Assembly: GCA_036559705.1 (NCBI GenBank)
Contig: DATBSP010000053.1
Coordinates: forward strand, 48,820 to 112,819
From: Hyphomicrobium_A sp036559705
GTDB taxonomy: Bacteria > Pseudomonadota > Alphaproteobacteria > Rhizobiales > Hyphomicrobiaceae
Length of the DNA: 64,000 nt
Direction of reading: 5' to 3'
Shown: piece after piece, positions 25,271-34,461 of the stretch
Numbering within the stretch: position 1 is the stretch's first letter
Layout: every line of letters begins with the position of its first letter
Translations under genes and position numbers: made by a program
Notes under the pieces: generated by a model
What the model saw: only the letters and a program-made list of their open reading frames with translations
The model's database searches: none
What the model was told of the DNA's origin: nothing

Positions 25271-26377
25271 GTGACTGACAAAGTGAACCGCCGCAAGTTT
25301 CTCAAAGCGGCGGCGGCCGGGGCCGCCGGCACGGGTATTGCGGCCCCTGCCGTTGCGCAGACCACGCCCACCATCGAGTGGCGGCTCGTTTCGAGCTTCC
25401 CCAAATCCCTCGATACGATCTTCGGGGCCGGCGAGACCTTCGCCAAGGCGCTACTCGAAATGTCCGACGGCGACTTCCGCGTGCGAGTCTTTGCACCGAC
25501 CGAGATCGTGCCGGGCCTTTCGGCGGCCGACGCCGTTACCAACGGCAGCGTCGAGGTCTGTCACACCGCCTCCTACTATTATTGGGGCAAGGACCCGACG
25601 TTCGCCGTCGGCACGGCGCTGCCGTTCGGCCTCAACTACCGCATGCAGAACGCGTGGATGTACCAGGGCGGCGGCATCGATCTCCTCAATGCGTTCTACG
25701 CGCGCTTCAAGCTCTACGCGCTACCCGGCGGCAACACCGGCACGCAGATGGGCGGTTGGTACCGCCGCGAGATCAATTCGCCGGAAGATTGGCGCGGCCT
25801 CAAGATGCGCATCGGCGGCTTGGCCGGTGCCGTAATTTCAAAGCTCGGCGCCGTGCCGCAGCAGATCGCCGGCGGCGACATCTATCCGGCGCTCGAGAAG
25901 GGCACCATCGACGCCGCCGAGTGGGTCGGGCCCTACGACGACGAGAAGCTCGGGTTCTCCAAGGTCGCCAAGTACTACTACTACCCTGGCTGGTGGGAAG
26001 GGCAGGCCATGCTGCACTTCTTCATCAATCTCGATAAGTGGAACGCGTTGCCGAAGAACTACCAAGCGATGATCCGCGCCGCATCGTCCATCGCGAACAT
26101 GAGCATGATGGTGCGCTACGATATCCAGAACCCGCCGGCCTTGCGACGCCTCGCCATCGGCGGGGCCGAGCCGCGGCCATTCTCGGAGGCGGTGCTGGAT
26201 GCGTGCTTCAAAGCTTCCAACGAGGTGTTCGCCGATGTCTGCGGCAAGAACGCCGACTTCAAGAAGGCCTACGAGGCAATGATTGCGATACGCGGCGAGG
26301 ACTATCTGTGGTTCCAGCTCGCTGAGCACACTTACGACACGTACATGATGATCCAGCAGCGCAAGGGTCTGGTTTGA
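25271..26377 (+). CDS. TRAP transporter solute-binding protein, TakP-like (2-oxoacid type)
   Basis: Periplasmic ligand receptor of a TRAP importer. The 368 residues start with a twin-arginine signal (NRRKFLKAAAAG, cleavage after PAVAQ). The mature part matches, from memory, the Rhodobacter TakP protein block for block: WRLVSSFPKSLDTIFGAGE, GYYYWGKDP-like SYYYWGKDP, PGGNTGTQMGGWYRREI, PQQIAGGDIYPALEKGTIDAAEWVGPYDDEKLGF and YYYPGWWEG. TakP binds pyruvate and other 2-oxoacids with Na+. GTG at 25271 is preferred over TTG at 25256, since GGGAGAAG sits 6 nt ahead. Its permease genes lie on the other strand 0.7 kb away. Confidence 0.9.
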   Translation: MTDKVNRRKFLKAAAAGAAGTGIAAPAVAQTTPTIEWRLVSSFPKSLDTIFGAGETFAKALLEMSDGDFRVRVFAPTEIVPGLSAADAVTNGSVEVCHTASYYYWGKDPTFAVGTALPFGLNYRMQNAWMYQGGGIDLLNAFYARFKLYALPGGNTGTQMGGWYRREINSPEDWRGLKMRIGGLAGAVISKLGAVPQQIAGGDIYPALEKGTIDAAEWVGPYDDEKLGFSKVAKYYYYPGWWEGQAMLHFFINLDKWNALPKNYQAMIRAASSIANMSMMVRYDIQNPPALRRLAIGGAEPRPFSEAVLDACFKASNEVFADVCGKNADFKKAYEAMIAIRGEDYLWFQLAEHTYDTYMMIQQRKGLV

Positions 26378-26396
26378 TCGCAACCCGGTGGGGTGC

Positions 26397-26849
26397 TTAC
26401 GACGAAGCCTCGTTTGCGGCCATCAGGTGCGCGATGGCCTCATCGGCGTAGCGCTCGAGTTCAGGCAACAGGACGACGCTCTCCTGCTCGTTGGGATCGG
26501 TGCGTGCGATGACGGCCGATACGGGCTTGTCGCTAAGATTGATCGGGAGATGCGGCACTCCAGCCGGGATGTAGAACAGGTCCCCCGCTTTGGTGACGGC
26601 ATGATGCTGCAGGCAGTCGCCATAGAGCGCGACTGCCTCGCCATCGAGAACGTAGATGGCGGTCTCGTGGCTCTCGTGCATATGCGCTTTCGCCCTGCCG
26701 CCCGGCGGAATGGTGAGCAGGTGCATGCAGATGCCCTTGGACCCGACGGTCTCCGCAGCGATTCCGCAGAAATAGGTCAACCCTTGCTTGCCGTCGTAGG
26801 TGTCGGTGGGGCGTATGAGCCGACAAGTAGGTCGTGAGGGATCGCCCAT
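26397..26849 (-). CDS. Cupin-domain protein
   Basis: Product of 150 residues with a single cupin barrel. Motif 1 is PGGRAKAHMHESHETAIYVLDGEA (HxH...E metal ligands) and motif 2 is AGDLFYIPAGVPHLPINLS (His). The signature FCGIAAETVGSKGICMHLLTIPPG precedes them. No enzyme activity can be assigned; small cupins near TRAP genes may act on the imported acid, but that is inference. It lies between the TRAP receptor (+) and permease (-) genes and is convergent with the receptor gene. Confidence 0.8.
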   Translation of the reverse strand: MGDPSRPTCRLIRPTDTYDGKQGLTYFCGIAAETVGSKGICMHLLTIPPGGRAKAHMHESHETAIYVLDGEAVALYGDCLQHHAVTKAGDLFYIPAGVPHLPINLSDKPVSAVIARTDPNEQESVVLLPELERYADEAIAHLMAANEASS

Positions 26850-26930
26850 TGGTTGAGTCTCCAGCCAGGTTCTCCGACTCGGTAGACTACCACTTCACGA
26901 TGCGGGGCAGCGTCGACAACCCCGCGCGGC

Positions 26931-27195
26931 GGTGATCGGCGGCGGCACCAGGAAGTATCGCGGATAAGCGGCAGCGAGAGCCCGCGGTTCTACTCGCCCA
27001 ACGTGGGGCTCACGGACTTCAAGCTTTGTTCGACTGCGCGGTGCCAGGGATTATTGAGGGGGCCGAACGATGACCGGCGGATTCGAGAGATCGAGCGTGG
27101 GCGCCCCCGGCCCGGAGGTGATCGGCGGCGGTGCGCCGGGAATGGCCGGCGGGTAGGGGGGCAGTGAGAAGCCGCGGTTCTGCAACGGGTCGCCC
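26931..27195. repeat. Diverged direct duplication of the dctM 3' tail
   Basis: About 70 bp at 26931-27000 resembles 27117-27195, the part of dctM encoding its proline-rich end: both begin GGTGATCGGCGGCGG, share GGCAG-GAGA spacing and end CGCGGTTCT before a CGCCC. The copy outside the gene carries substitutions and small indels and no longer encodes the same frame throughout. It fits an old tandem duplication of the dctM tail, or the leftover end of a second permease copy. The rest of 26850-27050 holds nothing I recognise. Confidence 0.5.
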
Positions 27196-28853
27196 GCACC
27201 GGCGTGAGGGGCTTTGCCTGGCAGCGTCTGTGCCCAGGGCAGCGGCTTTGTATCGTGTCCAACTAGCCCCGGAAAGGCAATGAGCAGGGCAACCATCAAA
27301 CACTGAATGACCACGTACGGGACGGCGCCCCAGTAGATTTGCCCGCTGGTGACCGGCGGCATCGTGCGTCCCGTGACTTTGTCCGTATAGGACGTTCGCG
27401 GCGCTACCGAGCGCAGATAGAACAGCGCGAAGCCGAACGGCGGATGCATGAAACTCGTCTGCATGTTCACCGCCAGGATGACCCCGAACCAGACGAGGTC
27501 GATGCCGAGCGTTTGCGCGACTGGCGCCAGCAGCGGAACGACGATGAAGGCGAGCTCGAAGAAGTCGAGGAAGAAGGCGAGGAAAAACACCAGCACGTTG
27601 ACGAAGATGAGGAAGCCGGTGGCGCCACCGGGCAGCGAGACGAGCAGATGCTCGACCCACAGGTGGCCGTTCACCCCGTAGAAGGCGAGCGAGAAAATGC
27701 GTGCGCCGATGAGGATGAACATCACGAACGCAGAAAGCTTCGCCGTTGCGCGGGCGGCCGAGCGCACGATGTCGAAGCTGAAGCGCGCCGGGTTTCCATC
27801 GCTCAGACGCTTGGTCCACGCGAGCAGCATGGCGCCGATCGCCCCCATGGCGCCGCCCTCGGTGGGCGTCGCCACACCGATGAAAATCGTGCCGAGCACC
27901 AAAAAGATCAGCAGTAGCGGTGGCACCATTACGAACACCACCTGCTCGGCGAGCGCCGACAGAAGGCGCGGTCCGTTGGCGCGCTTGACCGCCCAGCTGA
28001 TGGCGGCGGCGACGATGGCGAGGGCCACGGCAAGCGCCATCGTCAAGATGACGAAGTCGGCGGAACGATAGGACGTTTGCCGCATGATGCCCCACGCGAT
28101 GGTCGCGCAGACGGCCGTTACCACGACGAGCGAGCCATAGCCGCGAGCGCCGTTAGGCTCGCGATGCACGATTGCTTCCGGCGGTAGGCCGGGCGCTGCC
28201 TCCTTGCGAATCATCGTCACGATAAACACGAACACGGCGTAGAAGCCCGCCAGCATGAGCCCTGGTATTAGGGCGCCGGTGTACATGTCGCCCACCGAGC
28301 GCCCGAGCTGATCGGCGAGGACGATGAGCACCAGCGATGGCGGGATGATCTGCGCCAGCGTGCCGGACGCCGCGATGGTGCCGGTGGCGAAGCGCGTGTC
28401 GTAGCCGTAGCGCAGCATGATGGGCAGCGAGATGAGCCCCATCGAGATGACGGAGGCGGCGACGACGCCGGTCGTAGCCGCGAGCAGCGCGCCGACGAAG
28501 ACGACAGCGTAGGCGAGCCCGCCGCGTACCGGGCCGAACAGTTGCCCAACCGTCTCCAGAAGATCCTCAGCCATTCCCGAGCGCTCGAGGATCAGCCCCA
28601 TGAATGCGAAGAAGGGTATGGCGAGCAGCGTCTCGTTGCTCATCACGCCGAAGATGCGGTCGGGCAACGTGCGCAGCAGCGGCCATGAGAGGTTGATGGC
28701 GCCGCCGGAGTAGGGCGCCAGCTCGACGCCGACGACAAAGAAAATCAACCCGACGGCAGCGAGCGAAAAGGCGGCGGGGTAGCCCAGCAGCAGGAAGATG
28801 ACGAGCGCCGCGAACATGATCGGCGCCAGGTTCTGGGCGATGAGCTCGAGCAT
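27051..28853 (-). CDS. dctM: TRAP transporter large permease (DctM)
   Basis: Twelve-helix secondary transporter subunit. The 600 residues exceed the usual 430-ish core: helices fill residues 10-500, with an expanded segment around 230-310 (APGLPPEAIVHREPNGARG and extra helices) as in TakT-type proteins, then a proline-rich tail of about 60 residues (GFSLPPYPPAIPGAPPP). Conserved blocks: AIPFFAFMGLILERSG, TTGVVAASVISMG, GTLAQIIPPSLVLIVLADQ, ATPTEGGAMGAIGA and NMQTSFMHPPFGFALFYLR. Follows dctQ by 20 bp. Partner of the receptor at 25271. Confidence 0.93.
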   Translation of the reverse strand: MLELIAQNLAPIMFAALVIFLLLGYPAAFSLAAVGLIFFVVGVELAPYSGGAINLSWPLLRTLPDRIFGVMSNETLLAIPFFAFMGLILERSGMAEDLLETVGQLFGPVRGGLAYAVVFVGALLAATTGVVAASVISMGLISLPIMLRYGYDTRFATGTIAASGTLAQIIPPSLVLIVLADQLGRSVGDMYTGALIPGLMLAGFYAVFVFIVTMIRKEAAPGLPPEAIVHREPNGARGYGSLVVVTAVCATIAWGIMRQTSYRSADFVILTMALAVALAIVAAAISWAVKRANGPRLLSALAEQVVFVMVPPLLLIFLVLGTIFIGVATPTEGGAMGAIGAMLLAWTKRLSDGNPARFSFDIVRSAARATAKLSAFVMFILIGARIFSLAFYGVNGHLWVEHLLVSLPGGATGFLIFVNVLVFFLAFFLDFFELAFIVVPLLAPVAQTLGIDLVWFGVILAVNMQTSFMHPPFGFALFYLRSVAPRTSYTDKVTGRTMPPVTSGQIYWGAVPYVVIQCLMVALLIAFPGLVGHDTKPLPWAQTLPGKAPHAGAGDPLQNRGFSLPPYPPAIPGAPPPITSGPGAPTLDLSNPPVIVRPPQ

Positions 28854-28873
28854 CTGCCTGTCACCGCCCCCAA

Positions 28874-29497
28874 CTAGCTCGATTTGCCGGATGGGGACGC
28901 AGGCGGCTTTTCGCTCGCTACGTCTGGCATTGCGAGATGGCCGGAGCGCGCCGGCGAGGCCGCCGGGTGTCCGACGCCGAGCTCATCGTCGGGAAGATCG
29001 CCGTTGATGATGGCGATGCGCTTGATCAGGTCCGATAACCCCTGCACGAACAGGAGCGCGAAGGAGATGGGAATAAGAAGCTTCACCGGCCACTGCGGCA
29101 GGCCACCGAAGTTCGACGACTGCTCGTTCTGCTCGTACGAGGCAACGAAGAACGGCCAGGATGTGTAGGCGACCAGTGCAGCCATCGGCAGCAGGAAGAA
29201 CACGTGGCCGACGATCTCGATGGCGTTGCGCGCCCAGCGGGGTAGCCGCTCGTTCACGATGTCGATGCGGATGTGCTCGTTGAGGGCGAGCGTCCACGGA
29301 GCCGCGAGCAGGAACACCGCGGCGAACAGCCACCACTGCAGCTCGAGCCAGGCGTTCGAGCTAATGTCGAAAACTTTGCGGATGACGGCGTTACCGCCGC
29401 TGATGAGCGCAGCGACCACGATCAGCCACGCCACCGACTGGCCGATCATGCGTGTGGCGGCATCGATCCAGCGGCTCAGTGCCAGCAGGGCTCGCAT
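28874..29497 (-). CDS. dctQ: TRAP transporter small permease (DctQ)
   Basis: Four-helix subunit: 207 residues with helices near 17-37, 50-70 (ELQWWLFAAVFLLAAPWTLALNEHIRIDI, the DctQ signature), 93-113 and 135-155 (VKLLIPISFALLFVQGLSDLIKRI). The cytoplasmic tail of about 50 residues is unusually long and disordered. First gene of the leftward dctQ-dctM pair. The receptor gene is encoded convergently, so the importer is split over two transcripts. Confidence 0.92.
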   Translation of the reverse strand: MRALLALSRWIDAATRMIGQSVAWLIVVAALISGGNAVIRKVFDISSNAWLELQWWLFAAVFLLAAPWTLALNEHIRIDIVNERLPRWARNAIEIVGHVFFLLPMAALVAYTSWPFFVASYEQNEQSSNFGGLPQWPVKLLIPISFALLFVQGLSDLIKRIAIINGDLPDDELGVGHPAASPARSGHLAMPDVASEKPPASPSGKSS

Positions 29498-29659
29498 GAT
29501 CTTGTTCCCCTCCGCCAGCGCTGCGCAATGAAGCGAGTTGCGCCGGCCCGTCTCGGCTTCCTATATCGGGGGCAGACCGTGACTTCCAGTACGGCCTCTG
29601 ACAGTATCCGCAGCCCCGGCCCTTGCGCCGCCGGGGCTGACTGCTCCAGGAGCCCTTCT

Positions 29660-31216
<1,557 letters not shown>

Positions 31217-31325
31217 CCCCCGTATGCACGCCTTTTTGCGTGGGTTGTGGCCGCATCTCCCCACGCCGCACCTTGACTTATAGGCGTTTCTTTTCGATCT
31301 TTCGGCCCATTGCCGAGATATTTGT

Positions 31326-31355
31326 GCCGGTTGGCCTAAGGAAGGTCCAACCGGC
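31326..31355 (+). promoter_or_regulatory. Leader hairpin upstream of infC
   Basis: Perfect 9-bp stem GCCGGTTGG / CCAACCGGC with a 12-nt loop, followed by TTTCA, ending 50 bp before the proposed infC start. A TTGACT-like -35 lies at about 31273, so the hairpin would be in the transcript leader and may act as an attenuator or processing site. Function is inferred from position only. Confidence 0.5.
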
Positions 31356-31405
31356 TTTCAGTGCAGACCCACACGAACCAGCGAAGTCATACAAGGAGAG
31401 ACGAC

Positions 31406-31945
31406 ATCCGCCGACCAATGCGAGCCGCGCCCGAGCGCGAGCCATCCGGCCCCCGGATTAACGAGGCAATCCGGGCCCGCGAAGTCCGACTGATTGATGA
31501 GACGGGGCAGAATGTAGGCGTGGTGGCCCACGCCGAAGCACTCGAGCGGGCCCAAAAGGCCGGGCTCGATCTCGTGGAGATTTCACCAGAGGCTGATCCG
31601 CCCGTCTGCAAGATCCTCGACTACGGCAAATACAAGTACCAGGCGCAGAAGAAGGCAGCCGAGGCGCGCAAGCATCAGAAGATCGTCGAGATCAAAGAGA
31701 TCAAGATGCGCCCCGCCATCGACGATCACGACTACGACGTGAAAATGCGCTCGATCAAAAGGTTCTTTGAAGAGGGCGACAAGGTGAAGGTCACCTTGCG
31801 CTTCCGTGGCCGCGAGATGGCGCACCAGCAGCTCGGCATGGAAGTGCTGCAGCGCGTGAAGGGCGACCTGGAGCCGATCGCCAAGGTGGAATCCGAGCCG
31901 CGCCTTGAAGGGCGGCAGATGGTTATGGTGCTGGCGCCGAGGTAG
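31406..31945 (+). CDS. infC: Translation initiation factor IF-3 (ATC start)
   Basis: IF-3 prevents early 50S joining and checks start codons. The family N-terminus in Rhizobiales reads MRRP..., and here the matching codon is ATC at 31406 (read as RRPMRAAPERE after it), placed 7 nt after an ideal AAGGAG. The ATG at 31418 is 19 nt from that site and the GTG at 31361 lies ahead of it. Non-AUG, IF-3-discriminated starts are known for infC in E. coli (AUU). Core blocks are GPRINEAIRAREVRLID, DLVEISPEADPPVCKILDYGKYKY and LRFRGREMAHQQLG. About 179 residues. Confidence 0.9.
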   Translation: MRRPMRAAPEREPSGPRINEAIRAREVRLIDETGQNVGVVAHAEALERAQKAGLDLVEISPEADPPVCKILDYGKYKYQAQKKAAEARKHQKIVEIKEIKMRPAIDDHDYDVKMRSIKRFFEEGDKVKVTLRFRGREMAHQQLGMEVLQRVKGDLEPIAKVESEPRLEGRQMVMVLAPR

Positions 31946-32006
31946 CCGCCTGCAGCGGCGCCGGTTCCCGCACGGGGGAGTTCGACGGTGCCGACATGCG
32001 CGGCCG

Positions 32007-32390
32007 GTGGCCGCGCTTGTCGTTTCGGTGGCGGTCACCGTCCCCACAGGCACACTGGCGCAACGCGTGGCGAGGTGCCGCCGGTTAAGGTCCCGGGCGG
32101 CGGCACGGGCGGCGGTGCTGGGCTGCTGCCTCCGACGCCGTCGATCCGCTCACTCCCATACATCGCCCCCGCTCCATCCGTCACTCCCGCTCCAGATGCT
32201 GCCCCCCGCGGCTCCGGCAGCCCCTGTCACCGTTGCACCGGCGGTTCGCTTCCGCTGTCAGCTCGATCCGGGCGCAGAAGCGTGCAAGGAACCGATGGGC
32301 GCCGACGGCGGTGGGGATGAGGAATGCAATTGCTCGCGCGACCACTGCCGCGACGATCCGGCCGGTTACCGGGTATGTGAGAAGCAGTAA
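32007..32390 (+). pseudogene. Frameshifted small cysteine-rich secreted protein
   Basis: One frame gives a signal-like stretch from a GTG at 32007 (AALVVSVAVTVPTGTLAQ). A second frame then carries a plausible low-complexity mature region (EVPPVKVPGGGTGGGAGLLPP...IAPAPSVTPAPDAAP, about 32070-32205), and the first frame resumes with a compact Cys-rich end (FRCQLDPGAEACKEP, ECNCSRDHCRDD, YRVCEKQ) up to TAA at 32390. Two opposite frameshifts, near 32065 and 32205, would restore one protein. Either the gene is broken or the assembly has indels; the family is unknown. Confidence 0.45.
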
Positions 32391-32459
32391 CGCCGCCGCA
32401 AAGAATGGGCCCACGGACCGCTTGCTGTTTTAAGGCAGCGCCCGTATAAGGACGGCCCG

Positions 32460-32494
32460 AAGCCGCCCGGCGGGGCATGCCGTGGCGGCTTTTA
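32460..32494 (+). terminator. Rho-independent terminator upstream of rpmI
   Basis: Stem AAGCCGCC / GGCGGCTT with a 16-nt loop, followed by TTATTGCTTT. It lies 110 bp before rpmI. It either ends the infC transcript or works as a leader attenuator for rpmI-rplT. Confidence 0.65.
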
Positions 32495-32602
32495 TTGCTT
32501 TGACAGCCTCAATAGGCGGCTCCTCCCGCAAGGGACGTTTCCGGTCGGCCACTTGTCGGACGCGAATTAGGGCCTGCCGCGAGTGAGAAAGGATCGAGCC
32601 AA

Positions 32603-32803
32603 ATGCCCAAGATGAAGACCAAGAGCGGCGCCAAAAAGCGCTTCAAGATGACGGGTTCGGGCAAGGTGAAAGCCGCAGCCCAGGGCAAGCGCCACGGCAT
32701 GATCAAGCGCACCGCGAAGTTCGTTCGCCAAGCGCGCGGCACCATGGTGCTCAACGATTCTGACGCCAAGATCGTCAAGAAGTACATGCCCTACGCCCGC
32801 TGA
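32603..32803 (+). CDS. rpmI: 50S ribosomal protein L35
   Basis: A 66-residue, very basic protein beginning MPKMKTKSGAKKRFKMTGSGK and ending DAKIVKKYMPYAR, the standard L35. AAAGGATCG lies just ahead of the ATG. Followed 54 bp later by rplT; the pair is conserved in nearly all bacteria. Confidence 0.98.
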   Translation: MPKMKTKSGAKKRFKMTGSGKVKAAAQGKRHGMIKRTAKFVRQARGTMVLNDSDAKIVKKYMPYAR

Positions 32804-32856
32804 GCGGCCCTTCGGCTCGCCAGCTTTCGAACAACGTCATTTAACGGAGCAGCCCC

Positions 32857-33234
32857 ATGGCACGCGTAAAGCGCGGCGTTACCGCCCATGCCAAGCACAA
32901 GAAAGTTCTCAAGGCCGCCAAGGGTTACTACGGCCGCCGCAAGAACACGATCCGGGTCGCCAAGCAGGCCGTCGAGAAGGCGCTGCAGTATCAGTTCCGC
33001 GACCGCAAGGCCAAGAAGCGCACCTTCCGCGCCCTGTGGATCCAGCGCATCAATGCCGCCGTGCGCGAGCACGGAATGACCTACGGTCGGTTTATCGACG
33101 GCCTCAACAAGGCCGGGATCACCATCGACCGCAAGGTTCTGGCCGATCTCGCCGTTACTGACGCCGCCGGGTTCAAGGCGCTGGCCGATCAAGCTGCCGC
33201 TGCCGTCAAGAAGGCCGAGAAGGCGGCGGCCTAA
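32857..33234 (+). CDS. rplT: 50S ribosomal protein L20
   Basis: Product of 125 residues starting MARVKRGVTAHAKHKKVLKAAKGYYGRRKN, with FRALWIQRINAAVREHGMTYGRFIDGL; slightly longer than E. coli L20 through an Ala/Lys-rich end (AAAVKKAEKAAA). L20 binds 23S rRNA and in some bacteria represses its own operon. AACGGAGCAG upstream is the ribosome binding site. Confidence 0.98.
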   Translation: MARVKRGVTAHAKHKKVLKAAKGYYGRRKNTIRVAKQAVEKALQYQFRDRKAKKRTFRALWIQRINAAVREHGMTYGRFIDGLNKAGITIDRKVLADLAVTDAAGFKALADQAAAAVKKAEKAAA

Positions 33235-33252
33235 GGCTCTCCCTCTATGCTT

Positions 33253-33343
33253 GTCATCCTCGGCTTTATGTCGAGGAGCCATGCATCCGCTTGCTCCGGC
33301 GCGAAAGGCAAGACGGATCCCTCGGGACAAGCCCGAGGATGAC
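33253..33343. repeat. REP-like palindromic element between rplT and pheS
   Basis: GTCATCCTCGGCTT (33253-33266) and its near-inverse AAGCCCGAGGATGAC (33329-33343) bracket 62 bp; an inner hairpin CCTCGGG-ACAA-GCCCGAGG lies at the right end. Elements with the GTCATCCTCGGGCTT core are dispersed palindromes in many alphaproteobacterial genomes. It could fold in the rplT-pheS transcript and stabilise the rplT mRNA end, or be a RAYT-type mobile relic. Confidence 0.6.
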
Positions 33344-33362
33344 ACTTGGGATAGGTGAGCGC

Positions 33363-34451
33363 ATGACGTCGGCGAATTCAGGCTCGAATCTAGAGACGCT
33401 TGAGCGGGAGCTCCTGGGCGCCATTGCCGGCGCGGCCGATCTCGCTGCGCTCGAGCAGGTGCGCGTCACCGTGCTCGGCAAGAAGGGCCGCATCGCCGAG
33501 CTGATGCAGACGCTTGGCGCGCTGCCGCCGGAGCAGCGCAAGGGCTTCGGCCAGTCGGTCAACGACGTCAAAGCACGCGTCGGCGAGGCGCTCGAAGAGC
33601 GCAAGGGTACGCTGGAAGGCGACGTCCTCTCGCAGCGCCTCGCCAGCGAGCGCGCCGACGTCACCCTGCCGGTTCGCCTTGGCCCCCTCGCCGACGGCCG
33701 CATCCACCCCGTGAGCCAGGTCTATGACGAGTGCGTCGAGATCTTCGCCGACATGGGCTTCGCTGTCGCCGAAGGACCGGACATCGAGACGGACGATCTC
33801 AACTTCACCAAGCTCAACATTCCGCCCGAGCATCCGGCGCGCCAGGAGCACGATACGTTCTACATGCGCACGCCACCGGGCAGCAACGAGGCGCCGCTGG
33901 TACTGCGCACGCACACGAGCCCCGTGCAGATCCGCACCATGATGAGCCTGAAGCCGCCCATCCGTATCATCGCGCCGGGCCGCGTCTACCGTATGGACAG
34001 CGATGCCACGCACACGCCGATGTTCCATCAGATCGAGGGCCTCGTCATAGACGAGACGACCCACATGGGGCACTTGAAGTGGGTGCTCGAGGAGTTCTGC
34101 AAGGCCTTCTTCGAGGTGGACGAGGTGAAGATGCGCTTCCGCGCCTCGCACTTCCCGTTCACCGAGCCGTCGATGGAAGTGGACATCGGTGCCGAGGCCA
34201 TCGGCAAGCCGGGCCAATGGCTGGAGATCCTTGGCTGCGGGATGGTACATCCCAACGTCTTGCGCAACTGCGGACTCGATCCTGAGAAGTACCAGGGCTT
34301 CGCCTTCGGCATGGGGCTCGATCGGATCGCCATGCTGAAGTACGGGCTCACCGATCTGCGCGCCTTCTTCTCCGGCGATCTGCGCTGGCTGCGCCACTAC
34401 GGCTTCTCGGTGCTCGACGTGCCGACGCTGTCCGGCGGACTTTCAGGCTGA
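33363..34451 (+). CDS. pheS: Phenylalanyl-tRNA synthetase alpha subunit
   Basis: Catalytic subunit of the alpha2beta2 class II enzyme. The 362 residues have an N-terminal coiled coil (about 1-95), motif 1 around HPVSQVYDECVEIFADMGFAVAEGPDIE, motif 2 PGRVYRMDSDATHTPMFHQIEGLVID and motif 3 GFAFGMGLDRIAMLKYG, plus the EILGCGMVHPNVL phenylalanine site. ATG at 33363; an earlier in-frame TTG at 33291 lies in the REP-like element and is rejected. Confidence 0.97.
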   Translation: MTSANSGSNLETLERELLGAIAGAADLAALEQVRVTVLGKKGRIAELMQTLGALPPEQRKGFGQSVNDVKARVGEALEERKGTLEGDVLSQRLASERADVTLPVRLGPLADGRIHPVSQVYDECVEIFADMGFAVAEGPDIETDDLNFTKLNIPPEHPARQEHDTFYMRTPPGSNEAPLVLRTHTSPVQIRTMMSLKPPIRIIAPGRVYRMDSDATHTPMFHQIEGLVIDETTHMGHLKWVLEEFCKAFFEVDEVKMRFRASHFPFTEPSMEVDIGAEAIGKPGQWLEILGCGMVHPNVLRNCGLDPEKYQGFAFGMGLDRIAMLKYGLTDLRAFFSGDLRWLRHYGFSVLDVPTLSGGLSG

Positions 34452-34461
34452 GGATGTCGCG

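Noticed and set aside
31361..31405. GTG start for infC
   Set aside because: It precedes the AAGGAG site and would place the ribosome binding site inside the coding region.
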